DNA from: JACVRW01 sp963803245
Lineage (GTDB): Bacteria; Actinomycetota; Thermoleophilia; Solirubrobacterales; Thermoleophilaceae
Reading direction: 5' to 3'
Assembly (NCBI GenBank): GCA_963803245.1
Contig: CAWDLI010000018.1
Location: forward strand, 124,001-188,000
Length of the DNA: 64,000 bases
Shown: positions 34,551-45,019 of the stretch, piece by piece
Layout of the letters: every line of letters starts with the position of its first letter
Numbering within the stretch: position 1 is the stretch's first letter
Notes under the pieces: generated by a model
What the model saw: the letters and a program-made list of their open reading frames with translations, nothing else
What the model was told of the DNA's origin: nothing
Databases searched by the model: none
Made by a program: the position numbers and the translations under genes

Positions 34551-36238
34551 TGGAGGCAGCCACCGCAGCCCGGCCCGAGATCGTCATGCACGGCCCGTCC
34601 GAGCGCCCCGGAGGCTGGCTCTCGTGGCTCACCACGACCGATCACAAGAAGATCGGGCTCCTCTACCTGTTCGCCACGTTCCTGTTCTTCGTGATCGGCG
34701 GCGTGGAGGCGCTGATCATGCGCCTCCAGCTCGCCTTCCCGGACGGGACGCTGGTGGCCCCCGAGACCTACAACGGCCTCGTGACCATGCACGGCACCAC
34801 GATGGTGTTCCTGTTCGTGGTGCCGGTCCTGGCGGGCTTCGGCAACTACCTGGTGCCGCTCATGATCGGCGCGCGCGACATGGCCTTCCCGCGCCTGAAC
34901 GCGCTCTCGTTCTGGCTCCTGCTGTTCGGCGGTATCGCCTTCTACACCAGCGTCTTCTTCGAGCCGCCGCAGAACGGCTGGACGTTCTACGCGCCGCTGT
35001 CCGACGACAGCTACTCGCCCAGCGGCGGGGTGGACGCGTGGATCTTCCTGATCCACCTGACCGGCATCTCGTCGCTGCTGGGCGCCATCAACTTCGTGGC
35101 GACCATCCACAACATGCGCGCCCGCGGCATGAGCTGGGGCCGCATGCCGCTGTTCGTGTGGACGATCCTCATCTACAGCTACCTGCTGATCCTGGCGCTG
35201 CCGGCGGTGGCCACGGCGGTCACGATGCTGCTCACCGACCGCCACTTCGGCACCGCCTTCTTCGACCCGGCCGGCGGCGGCGACCCGATGCTCTGGCAGC
35301 ACCTCTTCTGGTTCTTCGGGCACCCCGAGGTCTACATCATGATCCTGCCCGCGTTCGGGATGATCTCGGAGATCCTGCCGGTGTTCGCGCGCAAGCCGAT
35401 CTTCGGCTACAAGGCGATCGCGGCCTCGACCGTGGCCATCGCCTTCCTCGGCATGCTCGTGTGGGCGCACCACATGTTCACCACGCCGACCTCCACCGTG
35501 GTGCTGGCGTTCTTCATGCTCAGCTCGTTCCTGATCGCGATACCCACGGGCATCAAGATCTTCAACTGGATAGCCACGCTCTGGCGAGGCTCGATCATCT
35601 ACACGACGGCGCTGATGTACGCCGTGGCGGTGCCCGCGCTGTTCGTAATCGGCGGCATCTCCGGGGTGATGCTCGCCATCTTCCCGGTGGACTGGCAGCT
35701 CCACGACACCTACTTCGTGGTGGCCCACCTCCACTACGTCCTCTTCGGCGGCTCGGTCTTCGGGATCTTCGCCGGGCTCTACTACTGGTTCCCGAAGATG
35801 TCCGGCCGGATGCTGTCGGAGCCGCTCGGGAAGCTGTCGTTCTGGACGATGTTCGTCGGCTTCAACCTGACCTTCCTCATCCAGCACTCGATGGGGCTGT
35901 CGGGCATGCCTCGCCGGATCTACGACTACAGCGACGAGCTGAACGTGGGCGGCTACAACCTGGTGTCGACGATCGGGTCGTTCATCCTCGGGATCGGCGT
36001 GCTCTTCACGCTGATCAACATCATCCGGAGCATCAAGCACGGCAAGCGGGCGGGGAACGATCCCTGGCAGGGGAACACGCTCGAGTGGTTCACGCAGTCG
36101 CCGCCGCCGGTGAACAACTTCGACGTGGTCCCGCGCGTACGCAGCGTGGAGCCGATGAAGGACATCCGCCGCGAGGTCGCGGCGGCCGCCAGAGCCGCCG
36201 AAACCGTGTCGCAGCCCGCGGCGCCACGCAGCCTGTAG
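34550..36238 (+). CDS. ctaD: Cytochrome c oxidase subunit I, A1 type
   Basis: 562 aa from GTG 34550. The catalytic subunit with heme a and the a3/CuB site. TMHGTTMVFLFVVPVLAGFG gives a heme ligand, WFFGHPEVYIMILPAFGMIS (35300s) carries the CuB His, the cross-linked Tyr and the D-channel Glu (HPEVY, A1 type), VWAHHMFT gives two CuB His, and VVAHLHYVLFGG the heme His pair. Twelve helices are visible. It is followed after 13 bases by heme A synthase. No subunit III gene is in view. Confidence 0.96.
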   Translation: MEAATAARPEIVMHGPSERPGGWLSWLTTTDHKKIGLLYLFATFLFFVIGGVEALIMRLQLAFPDGTLVAPETYNGLVTMHGTTMVFLFVVPVLAGFGNYLVPLMIGARDMAFPRLNALSFWLLLFGGIAFYTSVFFEPPQNGWTFYAPLSDDSYSPSGGVDAWIFLIHLTGISSLLGAINFVATIHNMRARGMSWGRMPLFVWTILIYSYLLILALPAVATAVTMLLTDRHFGTAFFDPAGGGDPMLWQHLFWFFGHPEVYIMILPAFGMISEILPVFARKPIFGYKAIAASTVAIAFLGMLVWAHHMFTTPTSTVVLAFFMLSSFLIAIPTGIKIFNWIATLWRGSIIYTTALMYAVAVPALFVIGGISGVMLAIFPVDWQLHDTYFVVAHLHYVLFGGSVFGIFAGLYYWFPKMSGRMLSEPLGKLSFWTMFVGFNLTFLIQHSMGLSGMPRRIYDYSDELNVGGYNLVSTIGSFILGIGVLFTLINIIRSIKHGKRAGNDPWQGNTLEWFTQSPPPVNNFDVVPRVRSVEPMKDIRREVAAAARAAETVSQPAAPRSL

Positions 36239-36251
36239 CCTCGGGCTCTCT

Positions 36252-37252
36252 GTGACGAGCGCCCCCTCCACCGGCTACCGGAGGCTCGCCCTGGCGACCG
36301 GGGTCGCCACCTTTCTGCTGATCATCGTCGGCGGCATCGTGCGGGTGTCGGACTCCGGGCTCGGCTGCGGCCCCGGCGGCTCGGGCTTCCACGGCTGGCC
36401 GTTCTGCAACGGCGACGTGGTGCCGGGGCTCGACCTCAACTCGGTCATCGAGTACACCCACCGGGCGCTGGCCGGCGTGGTGGGGATCCTGATCGTGGCG
36501 CTGGCCGTGCAGTCCTGGCGGCGCTACAGGGCGCACCGCGCCCTCGTCTGGGTCACCTGCTCGCTCGTGGTGCTCGTGCTCGCACAGGCCGTGCTCGGCG
36601 GCGCGACCGTGGAGGAGAACCTCGAGGAGGCGCTCGTGGCGGCCCACCTCGGGCTGGCGATGCTGCTGCTCGGGGGCCTGCTCTGGGTCTGGCGAGCCGC
36701 GCGCGAAGGCGTGCCCGGGGCGGCGCCCGCCGACGGCGGCCCCCGGTTCCGCGCACTCGCCGTGGCCACCACGATCGGGGTGCTGTGCACGATCGTGGCC
36801 GGCGGCTACATGGCCGGGACGCAGAAGTACGGACGCCCCGACTACCAGCTCGGCGACGGCGCGCACCACGCCTGCGGCAAGGAGTTCCCCAGCTGCAACG
36901 GCGACTTCATGCCGTTCGGCCAGGCGCGGCTCGTGGACATCCACCTGACACACCGGGCGTTCATGTACGTGACCACGCTGCTCGCGCTCGCGCTCGTGGC
37001 CGTGGCGCTGCGGCGGCGCCCGAGTCCCGGCGTGGTCCGCTGGGCCCAGGCGATCGGCGTGGTGCTCGTGCTCCAGGTGCTCGTGGGCGCCCTCAACGTG
37101 TGGCTCGACGAGTACGAGACGCTGATCGTGCTGCACCTGGCGCTCGGCACCCTGCTCTGGACGGCCGCGCTCGGCCTCACGCTCCAGCTCTACCGGGTCC
37201 CCGCACCCGCGCCCGAGCACGCGCGCGGGCGCACCGAGGCGGTGACCGCCTG

Positions 37253-37253
<1 letters not shown>
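36252..37253 (+). CDS. ctaA: Heme A synthase (COX15/CtaA)
   Basis: 333 aa from GTG 36252. Oxidises the C8 methyl of heme O to give heme A. Eight helices, with SDSGLGCGPGGSGFHGWPFC (the first Cys pair region), EYTHRALAGVVGILIVALAV (heme His), VAAHLGLAMLLLGGLLWVW, the second Cys-containing loop HHACGKEFPSCNGDFMPFG, and DIHLTHRAFMYVTTLLAL. Both extracytoplasmic Cys pairs of the actinobacterial/Bacillus type are kept. The stop overlaps the ctaB start (TGATG). It supplies the cofactor for the adjacent oxidase. Confidence 0.93.
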
Positions 37254-38160
<907 letters not shown>

Positions 38161-38161
<1 letters not shown>

Positions 38162-38178
38162 GGGCGCTCGGGCGCCCC
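38161..38178 (+). terminator. Hairpin after ctaB
   Basis: GGGGCGC-TCGG-GCGCCCC: a perfect 7-bp stem with a 4-base loop that begins on the last base of the ctaB stop codon. No T-run follows, but the position and stability fit a GC-type terminator for the coxB-ctaB unit. Confidence 0.6.
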
Positions 38179-38232
38179 GGGGGTTGGGGCTAGTAATTGT
38201 GAAGGCCAGCCCATACGGTTGCGCATGCACCG

Positions 38233-40634
38233 ATGCCCCGCCCCGTCCTCGCCGCCCTACTCGCCGTGCTCGCCTGCCTCGCATGCGCGCCGGTCGCGAG
38301 CGCGAACCGGGGCCAGCCGCAGCGGCCTGACTTCGCCTACAACATCCTGCCGCCCGGCCAGGCCGGCGCCGCCGGGATCACGAAGAACAGCCGGACCAGA
38401 TCCCGCTGTACGACGGCCTGACGCCGCTGCGCGGCAACGTGACCGAGGCGGACATCCCGAAGTACTTCAAGCGCGAGGACTTCAAGCCCACCGGCGCCAC
38501 CACCGTGGTCCCCACGCCCGGGCGGCCGGACCTCCGGATCGTCCGCGACGAGTTCGGCGTGCCGCACATCTACGCCGACACGCGCGCCGACCTCTGGTAC
38601 GGACTCGGGCTCGTGACCGGCCAGGACCGCTGGCTCCTGATGCTGCTCGGCCGCGGCCCCGCCCGCGCGGCGGTCGCCGACATCCCGGGCGTGAACGCGT
38701 TCGGGCTCGTGACGAACGGCCCCGAGTTCGTGCCGAGCGCGCAGTCCGAGGCGCTGGTGGACGCGCAGAAGCAGAAGCTGGTCGACACCTACGGCGCCAA
38801 GGGCCGCCAGATCCTCCAGGACCTCGAGGACTACGCGGCGGGCGTGACCCAGGGCGTGCCGGAGTCGATGCGCCCCTGGACGGTCAACGACGCGATCGCG
38901 GTGAACGCGTTCATCGGCTCGATCTTCGGCAACGGCGGTGGCGACGAGGTCCGCAACTCCGACTTCCTCGCGAAGCTCCGCACGGCGCTCGGCTCGAAGC
39001 GCGCCGCCGGCGCGTTCGAGGACCTGATGGAGGCCGACGACGGCGACGCCCCCACCACGACGGCGCGCAAGTTCCGCTACGGCTCGTCGAGCGGCTACCC
39101 CACGCCCGGCTCGCCGGTCGTGGACCCGGGCACCACCGAGGCGCTCCCGGACACGCCCAGGCAGCTCGCATCGAACTTCCTGATCGTCAACCCCTTCCGC
39201 TCGGCCACGCGCGAGTCGATGGCCGTGATGGGCCCGCAGCTCGGTTACTACTACCCCGAGATCGTGCTCGAGGCCGACCTCCACGGCCCCGGGGTCAACG
39301 CCCAGGGCGCGTTCGTGCCCGGTGGTGGGCCGTACATGCTGCTGGGGCGGACGAAGAACTACGCCTGGAGCCTCACCTCGGCGAGCAACGACAACCGCGA
39401 CCAGTTCCTCGAGAAGCTCTGCGAGCCGGACGGCTCGGCGCCCACGCGCGCATCGCGGCACTACGTCTACAAGGGCCAGTGCATCGCCATGCAGACCTTC
39501 GACGCTGGCACCCTCGGCGGCGTGCCGAAGATCTTCCCGGTCACCGTCCACGGCCCGGTCTCCGGCACCGTCCTGGTGGGCGGCAAGCCCCACGCGATCG
39601 CCCGCAAGCGCTCGACGTACGGCGAGGAGGCCCTCTCCCTGGCCGCGCTGCGCGACATGACGGTCGGCCGCGGCGAGTCGGTCAGGGGTTTCTGGGACTC
39701 CGCGAACCAGTTCGGCTACACGTTCAACTGGGGCTACGCCAACCGCGAGACCACCGCCTACTTCTCCTCCGGCAAGCTGCCGCGGCGCGCGCCCGGCACG
39801 AACAAGCTGCTGCCGGCGCTCGGCACCGGCAACTACGACTGGCGCGGGTACATCTCGCAGTACGAGCACCCGCACGACGTGGGCGGACCGGACGGCCTGC
39901 TGCTCAACTGGAACAACAAGCCGGCGCCCGGCTGGCAGACCGGTGACGACAACCGCTCCTACGGCTCGGTCCACCGCGTAGAGATGTTCGACGACTTCCC
40001 GCGGAAGGCGCGGATCGCCGACGTGGTCAGCATCATGAACCGCGCCGCCACCGAGGACCTGCGCGCGACCGTGATGTGGCCCGTGATCCGCAAGGTGCTC
40101 GGCCGCTCGGCCCCGCCCGACGCGCTGACCGGCCAGGTCGCCGACCTGCTCACCGCGTGGTCGCGGGCCGGCGGCAGCAAGCTCGACGGCGACCTCGACG
40201 GCAAGATCGACGATCCGGGCGCCGCCGTCATCGGCCCCGCCTGGACGAACGTGGCGAACGCGGTGCTGACCCCCAAGCTCGGCGCGCTCACCGACGACCT
40301 CAACAGCCTCGTCGGCCGCAGCTCGGGCATGTTCGGCGGCGGCTGGTACGGCTACGTCGACAAGGACCTCCGGACGCTGCTCGGGGAGCGGGTGCGCGAC
40401 CGGTACAACCTGCGCTACTGCGGAGACGGCTCGCTCACTGCGTGCCGGGCCTCGCTGTGGGCGGGACTCAAGGCGGCTGTGGATCAGCTCTCGGCCGCCC
40501 AGGGTGCCGATCCCACGAAGTGGCGTGCGGACGCAACGGCGGAGCGGCTCAGGTTCGCGCCAGGGCTGCTCTCGACCACGATGCGCTTCGCGAACAGGCC
40601 GACCTTCCAGCAGGTGCTGCGCTTCGGGCGCTAG
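38233..40634 (+). CDS. Penicillin acylase (Ntn-hydrolase) family protein, one frameshift
   Basis: About 800 aa. Signal peptide MPRPVLAALLAVLACLACAP; then, after one missing base at 38389-38394, the frame continues through DGLTPLRGNVTEADIPKYFK, RDEFGVPHIYADTRADLWYG and GLGLVTGQDRWLLMLLGRGP. The precursor is expected to cut itself before Ser at 39171 (QLA/SNFLIVNPF), giving a beta subunit with an N-terminal Ser nucleophile. YYPEIVLEADLHGPG and GRTKNYAWSLTSASNDNRDQ follow. It probably hydrolyses amides such as acyl-homoserine lactones, beta-lactams or lipopeptides; the substrate cannot be assigned. A strong hairpin follows at 40640. Confidence 0.85.
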
Positions 40635-40639
40635 CACCA

Positions 40640-40681
40640 GACCGACCGGGCGGCGTCCCAAGTCCCGTCACCCGGTCGGTC
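40640..40681 (+). terminator. Long perfect hairpin after the acylase gene
   Basis: GACCGACCGGG at 40640-40650 pairs perfectly with CCCGGTCGGTC at 40671-40681 (11 bp, 20-base loop). It starts 5 bases after the acylase stop. The loop includes GTCCCGTCA, the core of the repeats at 27.8-28.0 kb. Confidence 0.65.
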
Positions 40682-40721
40682 AGTCGGCTGCCCCTTTCCG
40701 CCCGCCTGCGAGGATTGAGCG

Positions 40722-40928
40722 ATGCAGGAGATCCAGATATCCGGCGACATGATTCGCCTCGGCCAGCTGCTCAAGCTGTCGGACCTCGCCGACTCCGGGG
40801 CCGACGCCAGGGAGCTTCTCCTCGAGGGCGGCGTGACCGTGAACGGCGAGCTCGAGACGCGCCGGGGACGCCAGCTCCATCGCGGCGACGTGGTCGCGCT
40901 GGGCGAGCACGCCGCCCGGGTGGTCTGA
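40722..40928 (+). CDS. S4-domain RNA-binding protein (YbcJ-like)
   Basis: 68 aa. Essentially a lone S4 domain: RLGQLLKLSDLADSGADARE, LLLEGGVTVNGELETRRGRQ, LHRGDVVAL. Small S4 proteins bind structured RNA, and YbcJ-type members are linked to ribosome or translation quality control. ATG at 40722 and length normal for the family. The next gene follows after 7 bases. Confidence 0.88.
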   Translation: MQEIQISGDMIRLGQLLKLSDLADSGADARELLLEGGVTVNGELETRRGRQLHRGDVVALGEHAARVV

Positions 40929-40935
40929 CCGCGCC

Positions 40936-41396
40936 ATGGCGTTCACGACCGCGGAGGGAAGGCAGGAGCTGCTCGACACGATCGCGCAGGCCGCCGAGGA
41001 GCTCGGCTTCGCGAGCGCGTGCCTGAGCGAGGCCTACGAGCAGCTGGACGAGCAGAGCGGCGACAGGCTCGAGGAGGCGTGCTTCCGGCCGGTGCAGCTC
41101 GCCTACGGACGCGCGAAGCGCGCGCACTCCGAGTTCGCCGGGCGCCACGGGCTCGAGGCGGCGACATTCGAGCAGCCCTCCACGGGCCTCGCCTCGCAGG
41201 GCGCGGCCGCGTTCGTGGGACGCGCCGTCGAGGCTGTCGGCGAGGCCGACCAGATCCTCGCTGGGCACTGCAGGACTCGATGCTGCCGATCGAGGCGGGC
41301 GACGAGGAGCTGCGCGCCGGCCTGAAGTCGGTGCGCGAGCCGCTGGGCGGCGTGCCCGCCGGCGCCCGCCAGTTCCTGCGCGGACTCGGGCGCTAG
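40936..41396 (+). CDS. Hypothetical helical protein, one frameshift
   Basis: About 153 aa. No family recognised. Predicted all-helical: LLDTIAQAAEELGFASACLS, EAYEQLDEQSGDRLEEACFR, AVEAVGEADQILA, and, after one missing base near 41263-41265, DSMLPIEAGDEELRAGLKSV and GGVPAGARQFLRGLGR. The coding pattern is good in both frames, and the ends fit between the S4 gene and the shared hairpin at 41420. Probably soluble. Confidence 0.6.
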
Positions 41397-41419
41397 CCGC
41401 CCGCCGTCCCTTGCTGACT

Positions 41420-41440
41420 TGTGGTTGCAGAGCAACCACA
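41420..41440. terminator. Bidirectional hairpin between convergent genes
   Basis: TGTGGTTGC-AGA-GCAACCACA: a perfect 9-bp stem with a 3-base loop, 23 bases after the plus-strand hypothetical gene and 18 bases after the likely pgl stop. Probably serves both. Confidence 0.65.
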
Positions 41441-41458
41441 GGACGAAGGGGCGTCTCC

Positions 41459-42129
41459 TCAGCGGGCAGCTCCGACGCCGCCGCCGGGTCGCACACCACA
41501 GTCAGCGCCCCCTCGACCAAGGACGCCGGCGCGCGCGGGTCCGGCGGGCCGGCGAAGGCACGGGCCACCGCCTCGGCCTTGTCGGCGCCGGTGACGAGGA
41601 AGATCGCCCGCCGCGCGGCGTTCACCACCGGCAGCGTCAGCGTGATGCGCGCCACGAGCGGCGCCATCCCGGGCCGCTCCACCCCCACCGCCCGGCGCTC
41701 GCGCTCTCCGAGCGCGTCGTCGCCGGGGAAGAGCGAGCACGTGTGCGCGTCGGGCCCGAGGCCGAGCAGCATGAAGTCGAACACCGGCAGCTCGTCGCGG
41801 AACGCCTCGCTCAGCTCGCGCTCGTACTCGTCCGCGCCCTCGCGCGGCCCGAGCTCACCCTGCATCCGGTGCACGCGGGCGCCGTCGACGTGGTCCAGGA
41901 GCGACTCCTTGACCATCTTGTAGTTCGAGTGCTCGTGATCGGGTGGCACGCAGCGATCGTCGGTGAACCACAGCTCCACGTCGGACCAGGCGTGGCGCAT
42001 CCCGGCAAGCAGCCCGTAGGCCTTTCGCGGCGTGGAGCCGCCGGTGACGACCATGTGGCCGCTCACGCCGGCCATCATCTCGGCCGCCACGCCGGCAGGG
42101 TCGTCCGTCACATGGAGCTCGGCTCGCAC
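41459..42129 (-). CDS. pgl: 6-phosphogluconolactonase (frameshift near 3' end)
   Basis: About 223 aa. Hydrolyses 6-phosphogluconolactone to 6-phosphogluconate. MVVTGGSTPRKAYGLLAGMR (substrate phosphate loop), DVELWFTDDRCVPPDHEHSN, DFMLLGLGPDAHTCSLFPGD (catalytic His region) and VARITLTLPVVNAARRAIFL are standard. The raw frame reads through to 40771 without a stop, across the hairpin and opposite two other genes, which is implausible; TGA at 41459-41461 in the next frame gives a normal length, so one base is probably missing before it. Last gene of the pentose phosphate operon. Confidence 0.88.
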
Positions 42130-42139
42130 GGCCGCGATC

Positions 42140-43084
42140 CTACGCGCTGCGGTGGGCCTCAGCGAATGCCTGGATGTCCTCGTGGGAGTCCGCCGGCGCG
42201 GCGTTGACCTCGCGGCCGGCCACCTGGCGCACCAGGCCCGTGAGCACCTTGCCCGGGCCGAGCTCGAGGAAGCTCGTGCAGCCGGCCTCCACGAGCGAGC
42301 CCACGCAGTCCGCGAAGCGCACCGGGTTGGCGATCTGCTCGATCAGGGCCGTGCGGACCCCGTCGGCGTCCTCCACCACCTGCCCCGAGTGGTTTGCGAC
42401 GAGCGGCACCGCCGGTTGCGCGATCTCCACCGCCTCCAGGGACTCTCGGAGCTCGTCGCGCACCGGGACCATCAGAGAGCTGTGGAACGCCGCCCCGACC
42501 GGCAGGCGCAGCGAGCGGGTGCCCGGCTCCGCCTCGAGGAGCGCGAGCAGCCGCTCCACCGCGGCCACCTCGCCGGACACCACGATCTGCCGCGGCGAGT
42601 TGAGGTTCGCGAGCCCGAGCGCCTCGCCCTCGGCGGCCTCCGCGCAGAGCTCGGATAGTCGTGCCTCGTCCACCCCGCCCACCGCCGCCATCGCGCCCGG
42701 GCTGCGCTCCTGAATCTGCGCCATCAGGCGCCCGCGCTCGCACACGAGGCGCATGGCGTCGCCCGGGTCGAGCGCGCCGCTCACCGCCGCCGCCGTGTAC
42801 TCCCCCAGGCTGTGGCCGGTCACGAGATCGGGGCTCAGCCCGCACTCGCCCGCAAGCTCGGCGAGCGCGAACGACACCGCGAACAGCGCCGGCTGGGCGA
42901 CGTCGGTGCGGGTCAGCTCCTCCTGCGGGCCCTCCGCCACGTAGCGCGCGACCGAAAGGCCCGAGATATCGTCGGCCGCTTCGAGGAGCGCATCGAGCCG
43001 GCCCGGGTCGGTCTCCCGCAGGTCGGCGTCCATGCCCACTCGCTGCGAGCCCTGCCCCGGGAACAGGAATGCGAGCCTGCCCAC
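42140..43084 (-). CDS. fabD: Malonyl-CoA:ACP transacylase
   Basis: 314 aa. Moves malonyl from CoA to acyl carrier protein in fatty acid synthesis. LAFLFPGQGSQRVGMDADL, LVTGHSLGEYTAAAVSGALD (Ser nucleophile in GHSLGE), VCERGRLMAQIQE, and GAAFHSSLM (catalytic His) are all normal. The gene lies between GH15 and pgl, 5 and 10 bases from its neighbours, with no other fatty acid synthesis genes in view. Either fabD is detached from its fab cluster in this lineage, or this is an acyltransferase for a different pathway. Confidence 0.92.
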   Translation of the reverse strand: MGRLAFLFPGQGSQRVGMDADLRETDPGRLDALLEAADDISGLSVARYVAEGPQEELTRTDVAQPALFAVSFALAELAGECGLSPDLVTGHSLGEYTAAAVSGALDPGDAMRLVCERGRLMAQIQERSPGAMAAVGGVDEARLSELCAEAAEGEALGLANLNSPRQIVVSGEVAAVERLLALLEAEPGTRSLRLPVGAAFHSSLMVPVRDELRESLEAVEIAQPAVPLVANHSGQVVEDADGVRTALIEQIANPVRFADCVGSLVEAGCTSFLELGPGKVLTGLVRQVAGREVNAAPADSHEDIQAFAEAHRSA

Positions 43085-43089
43085 GCCGC

Positions 43090-45019
43090 TCAGCTACCCG
43101 AGCGCTGGCGGTCCAGCTCGCGCTCGAAGTCGAACGCGCCCGACTCGAGACCCTGATCGGCGCGGATCACGTGCATCACCGCGTTGATGAGGGCGAGGTG
43201 GGTGAAGGCCTGCGGGAAGTTGCCGTAGTGGCGCCCCGAGTTGGGATCGATCTCCTCCGCGTAGAGGCCGAGCGGGCTCGAGTAGGAGAGCAGCTTCTCG
43301 CAGAGAGCCCGGCCGCGCTCCAGCTCGCCGATCTCGATGAGGGCCGACACCAGCCAGAACGAGCAGATCGTGAATGTGCCCTCCTCCCCGGCGAGCCCGT
43401 CATCGGTCTCACCGGTGCGGTAACGCAGCACCAGACCGTCCTCGGTGAGCTCGTCGGCGATCGCCAGCACGGTGGCGCGCACACGCTCGTCGGAGGGCGG
43501 GAGGAAGCGCACGAGCGGCATGAGCAGCACCGAGGCGTCGAGGGCGTCGGTGTCGTAGTGCTGGCAGAACACTCCGCGCTCGTCCACCGCGTTCGCGCAG
43601 ATGTCGGCGTGGATCTCGTCCGCGACCGACTGCCAGCGGGCGGCCGTGTCGAGCTCCTCCCGGAGCTCGGCGAGCCGCGCGCCGCGATCGAGCGCCACCC
43701 AGCACATGAGCTTCGACGAGGTGAAGTGCTTCGGGTCACCGCGCACCTCCCAGATCCCGCGATCGGCGCCGTCCCAGTTCGCGAGCGCGGCCTCCACCTG
43801 CCGCTTGACGATCGGCCAGACCCGCTCCGGGATCGCGTCGCGCGACTTGGTGTGCAGGTAGATCGAGTCGAGGTACGCGCCCCACACGTCGTGCTGATCC
43901 TGGTCCCAGGCGCGCGTTGCCGATCCGCACCGGGCGTGCGCCCTCGTATCCCGACAGCGGCACCGTGCTCTCGGCGAGCTCCTCCTCGCCGCCGATCCCG
44001 TACATGATCTGGAGCTGTCCCTCCTCCGCTTCGGCCACGTCGGCGATGAAGTAGAAGAAGTCGTTGGCCTCCCAGTCGAAGCCCAGCGTGTAGAGGCCCC
44101 AGAGCATGAAGGTGGCGTCGCGGATCCAGGTGTAGCGGTAGTCCCAGTTGCGCTCGCCGCCCGGCGTCTCGGGCAGGGAGGTCGTGGCGGCGGCCACCAT
44201 CGCCCCGGTGGGCGCGTACGAGAGCCCCTTCAGCGTGAGCGCGCTGCGCTGCAGGTAGGTGCGCCAGGGGTGGTCGGGGAACTCGCCGTGGTCGAGCCAG
44301 TGCTGCCAGTGGTGGGCCGTCCACACGAGCCGGTCATAGGCCTCCTTGAAGACCTTCGGCGCAGGGTGCTCGGACCAGGACAGCGCGGCGAAGAGCGTGT
44401 CGCCCTCCTTCATCAGGGTGCGCGCCGTGGCGCGCGGACCCTCGAAGCCCATCCGCATGTCGGTGGTCAGCCTGAGCTTCACGTCGCAGCCCTCGGCGCT
44501 CGCCATCGCCTGGTGGTAGTCGTCGCCCGCGTACTGCCAGGTGGCCGCGCGCTGGCCGTAGTCGAACACCGGCTCGCAGTCCAGCTTCACCTGCACCTCG
44601 CCGTTCACGCAGCGCACCAGCCGCAGCAGCACGTGGTCGGCGTCGTAGTCGGTCGGCGAGCGGCGATGGGTGCGGGAGCGGTCGGTCTCGTGGTGCCAGG
44701 GCCCGATCAGGAGCACGTCGCGCACGATGATCCAGCCGCCACGGGCGCCCCAGCTCGTCTCGAGCACCATCGTGCCGGGCAGGTAGCGGCGGTCGGCCGG
44801 CACCTCCACGTCGGCGGGCCCGAGACGGAACCCGCCGGCGTCGCGGTCGAGGATCGACCCGAACACGCTCGGCGAGTCGAAGCGCGGCAGGCAGAGCCAC
44901 TCCACGTTGCCGCTCGGCGCAACGAGAGCACAGGTTTCGCAGTCCGAGAGGAATCCGTACTGGGCGATCGGCGGGAACGCGCTCCCCGGGCGCGAGCCGT
45001 CGGCCACGAACTCGTTCAC
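43090..45019 (-). CDS. GH15 glycoside hydrolase, second copy (one frameshift)
   Basis: About 643 aa. It is a close relative of 2621-4504, with the same opening (PPIAQYGFLSDCETCALVAP) and the same catalytic-domain motif (TSLPETPGGERNWDYRYTWI). The frame breaks at the GCGCGC tract 43911-43916: after VRIGNA an extra base must be dropped to read WDQDQHDVWGAYLDSIYLHT. The remaining 250 residues (FTSSKLMCWVALDRGARLAE, YGNFPQAFTHLALINAVMHV) are intact. ATG at 45019 overlaps the opcA stop. No signal peptide. In this operon it would feed glucose to glucokinase and G6PDH. Confidence 0.85.

Noticed and set aside
34205..36271. 688-residue minus-strand open frame
   Set aside because: Lies wholly opposite coxB/ctaD, which have unmistakable oxidase motifs; its His/Glu/Arg-rich composition is an antisense artefact.
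43905..43920. Programmed ribosomal frameshift in the second GH15 gene
   Set aside because: A GCGCGC tract is not a slippery heptamer and the paralogue needs no shift; an indel error is simpler.
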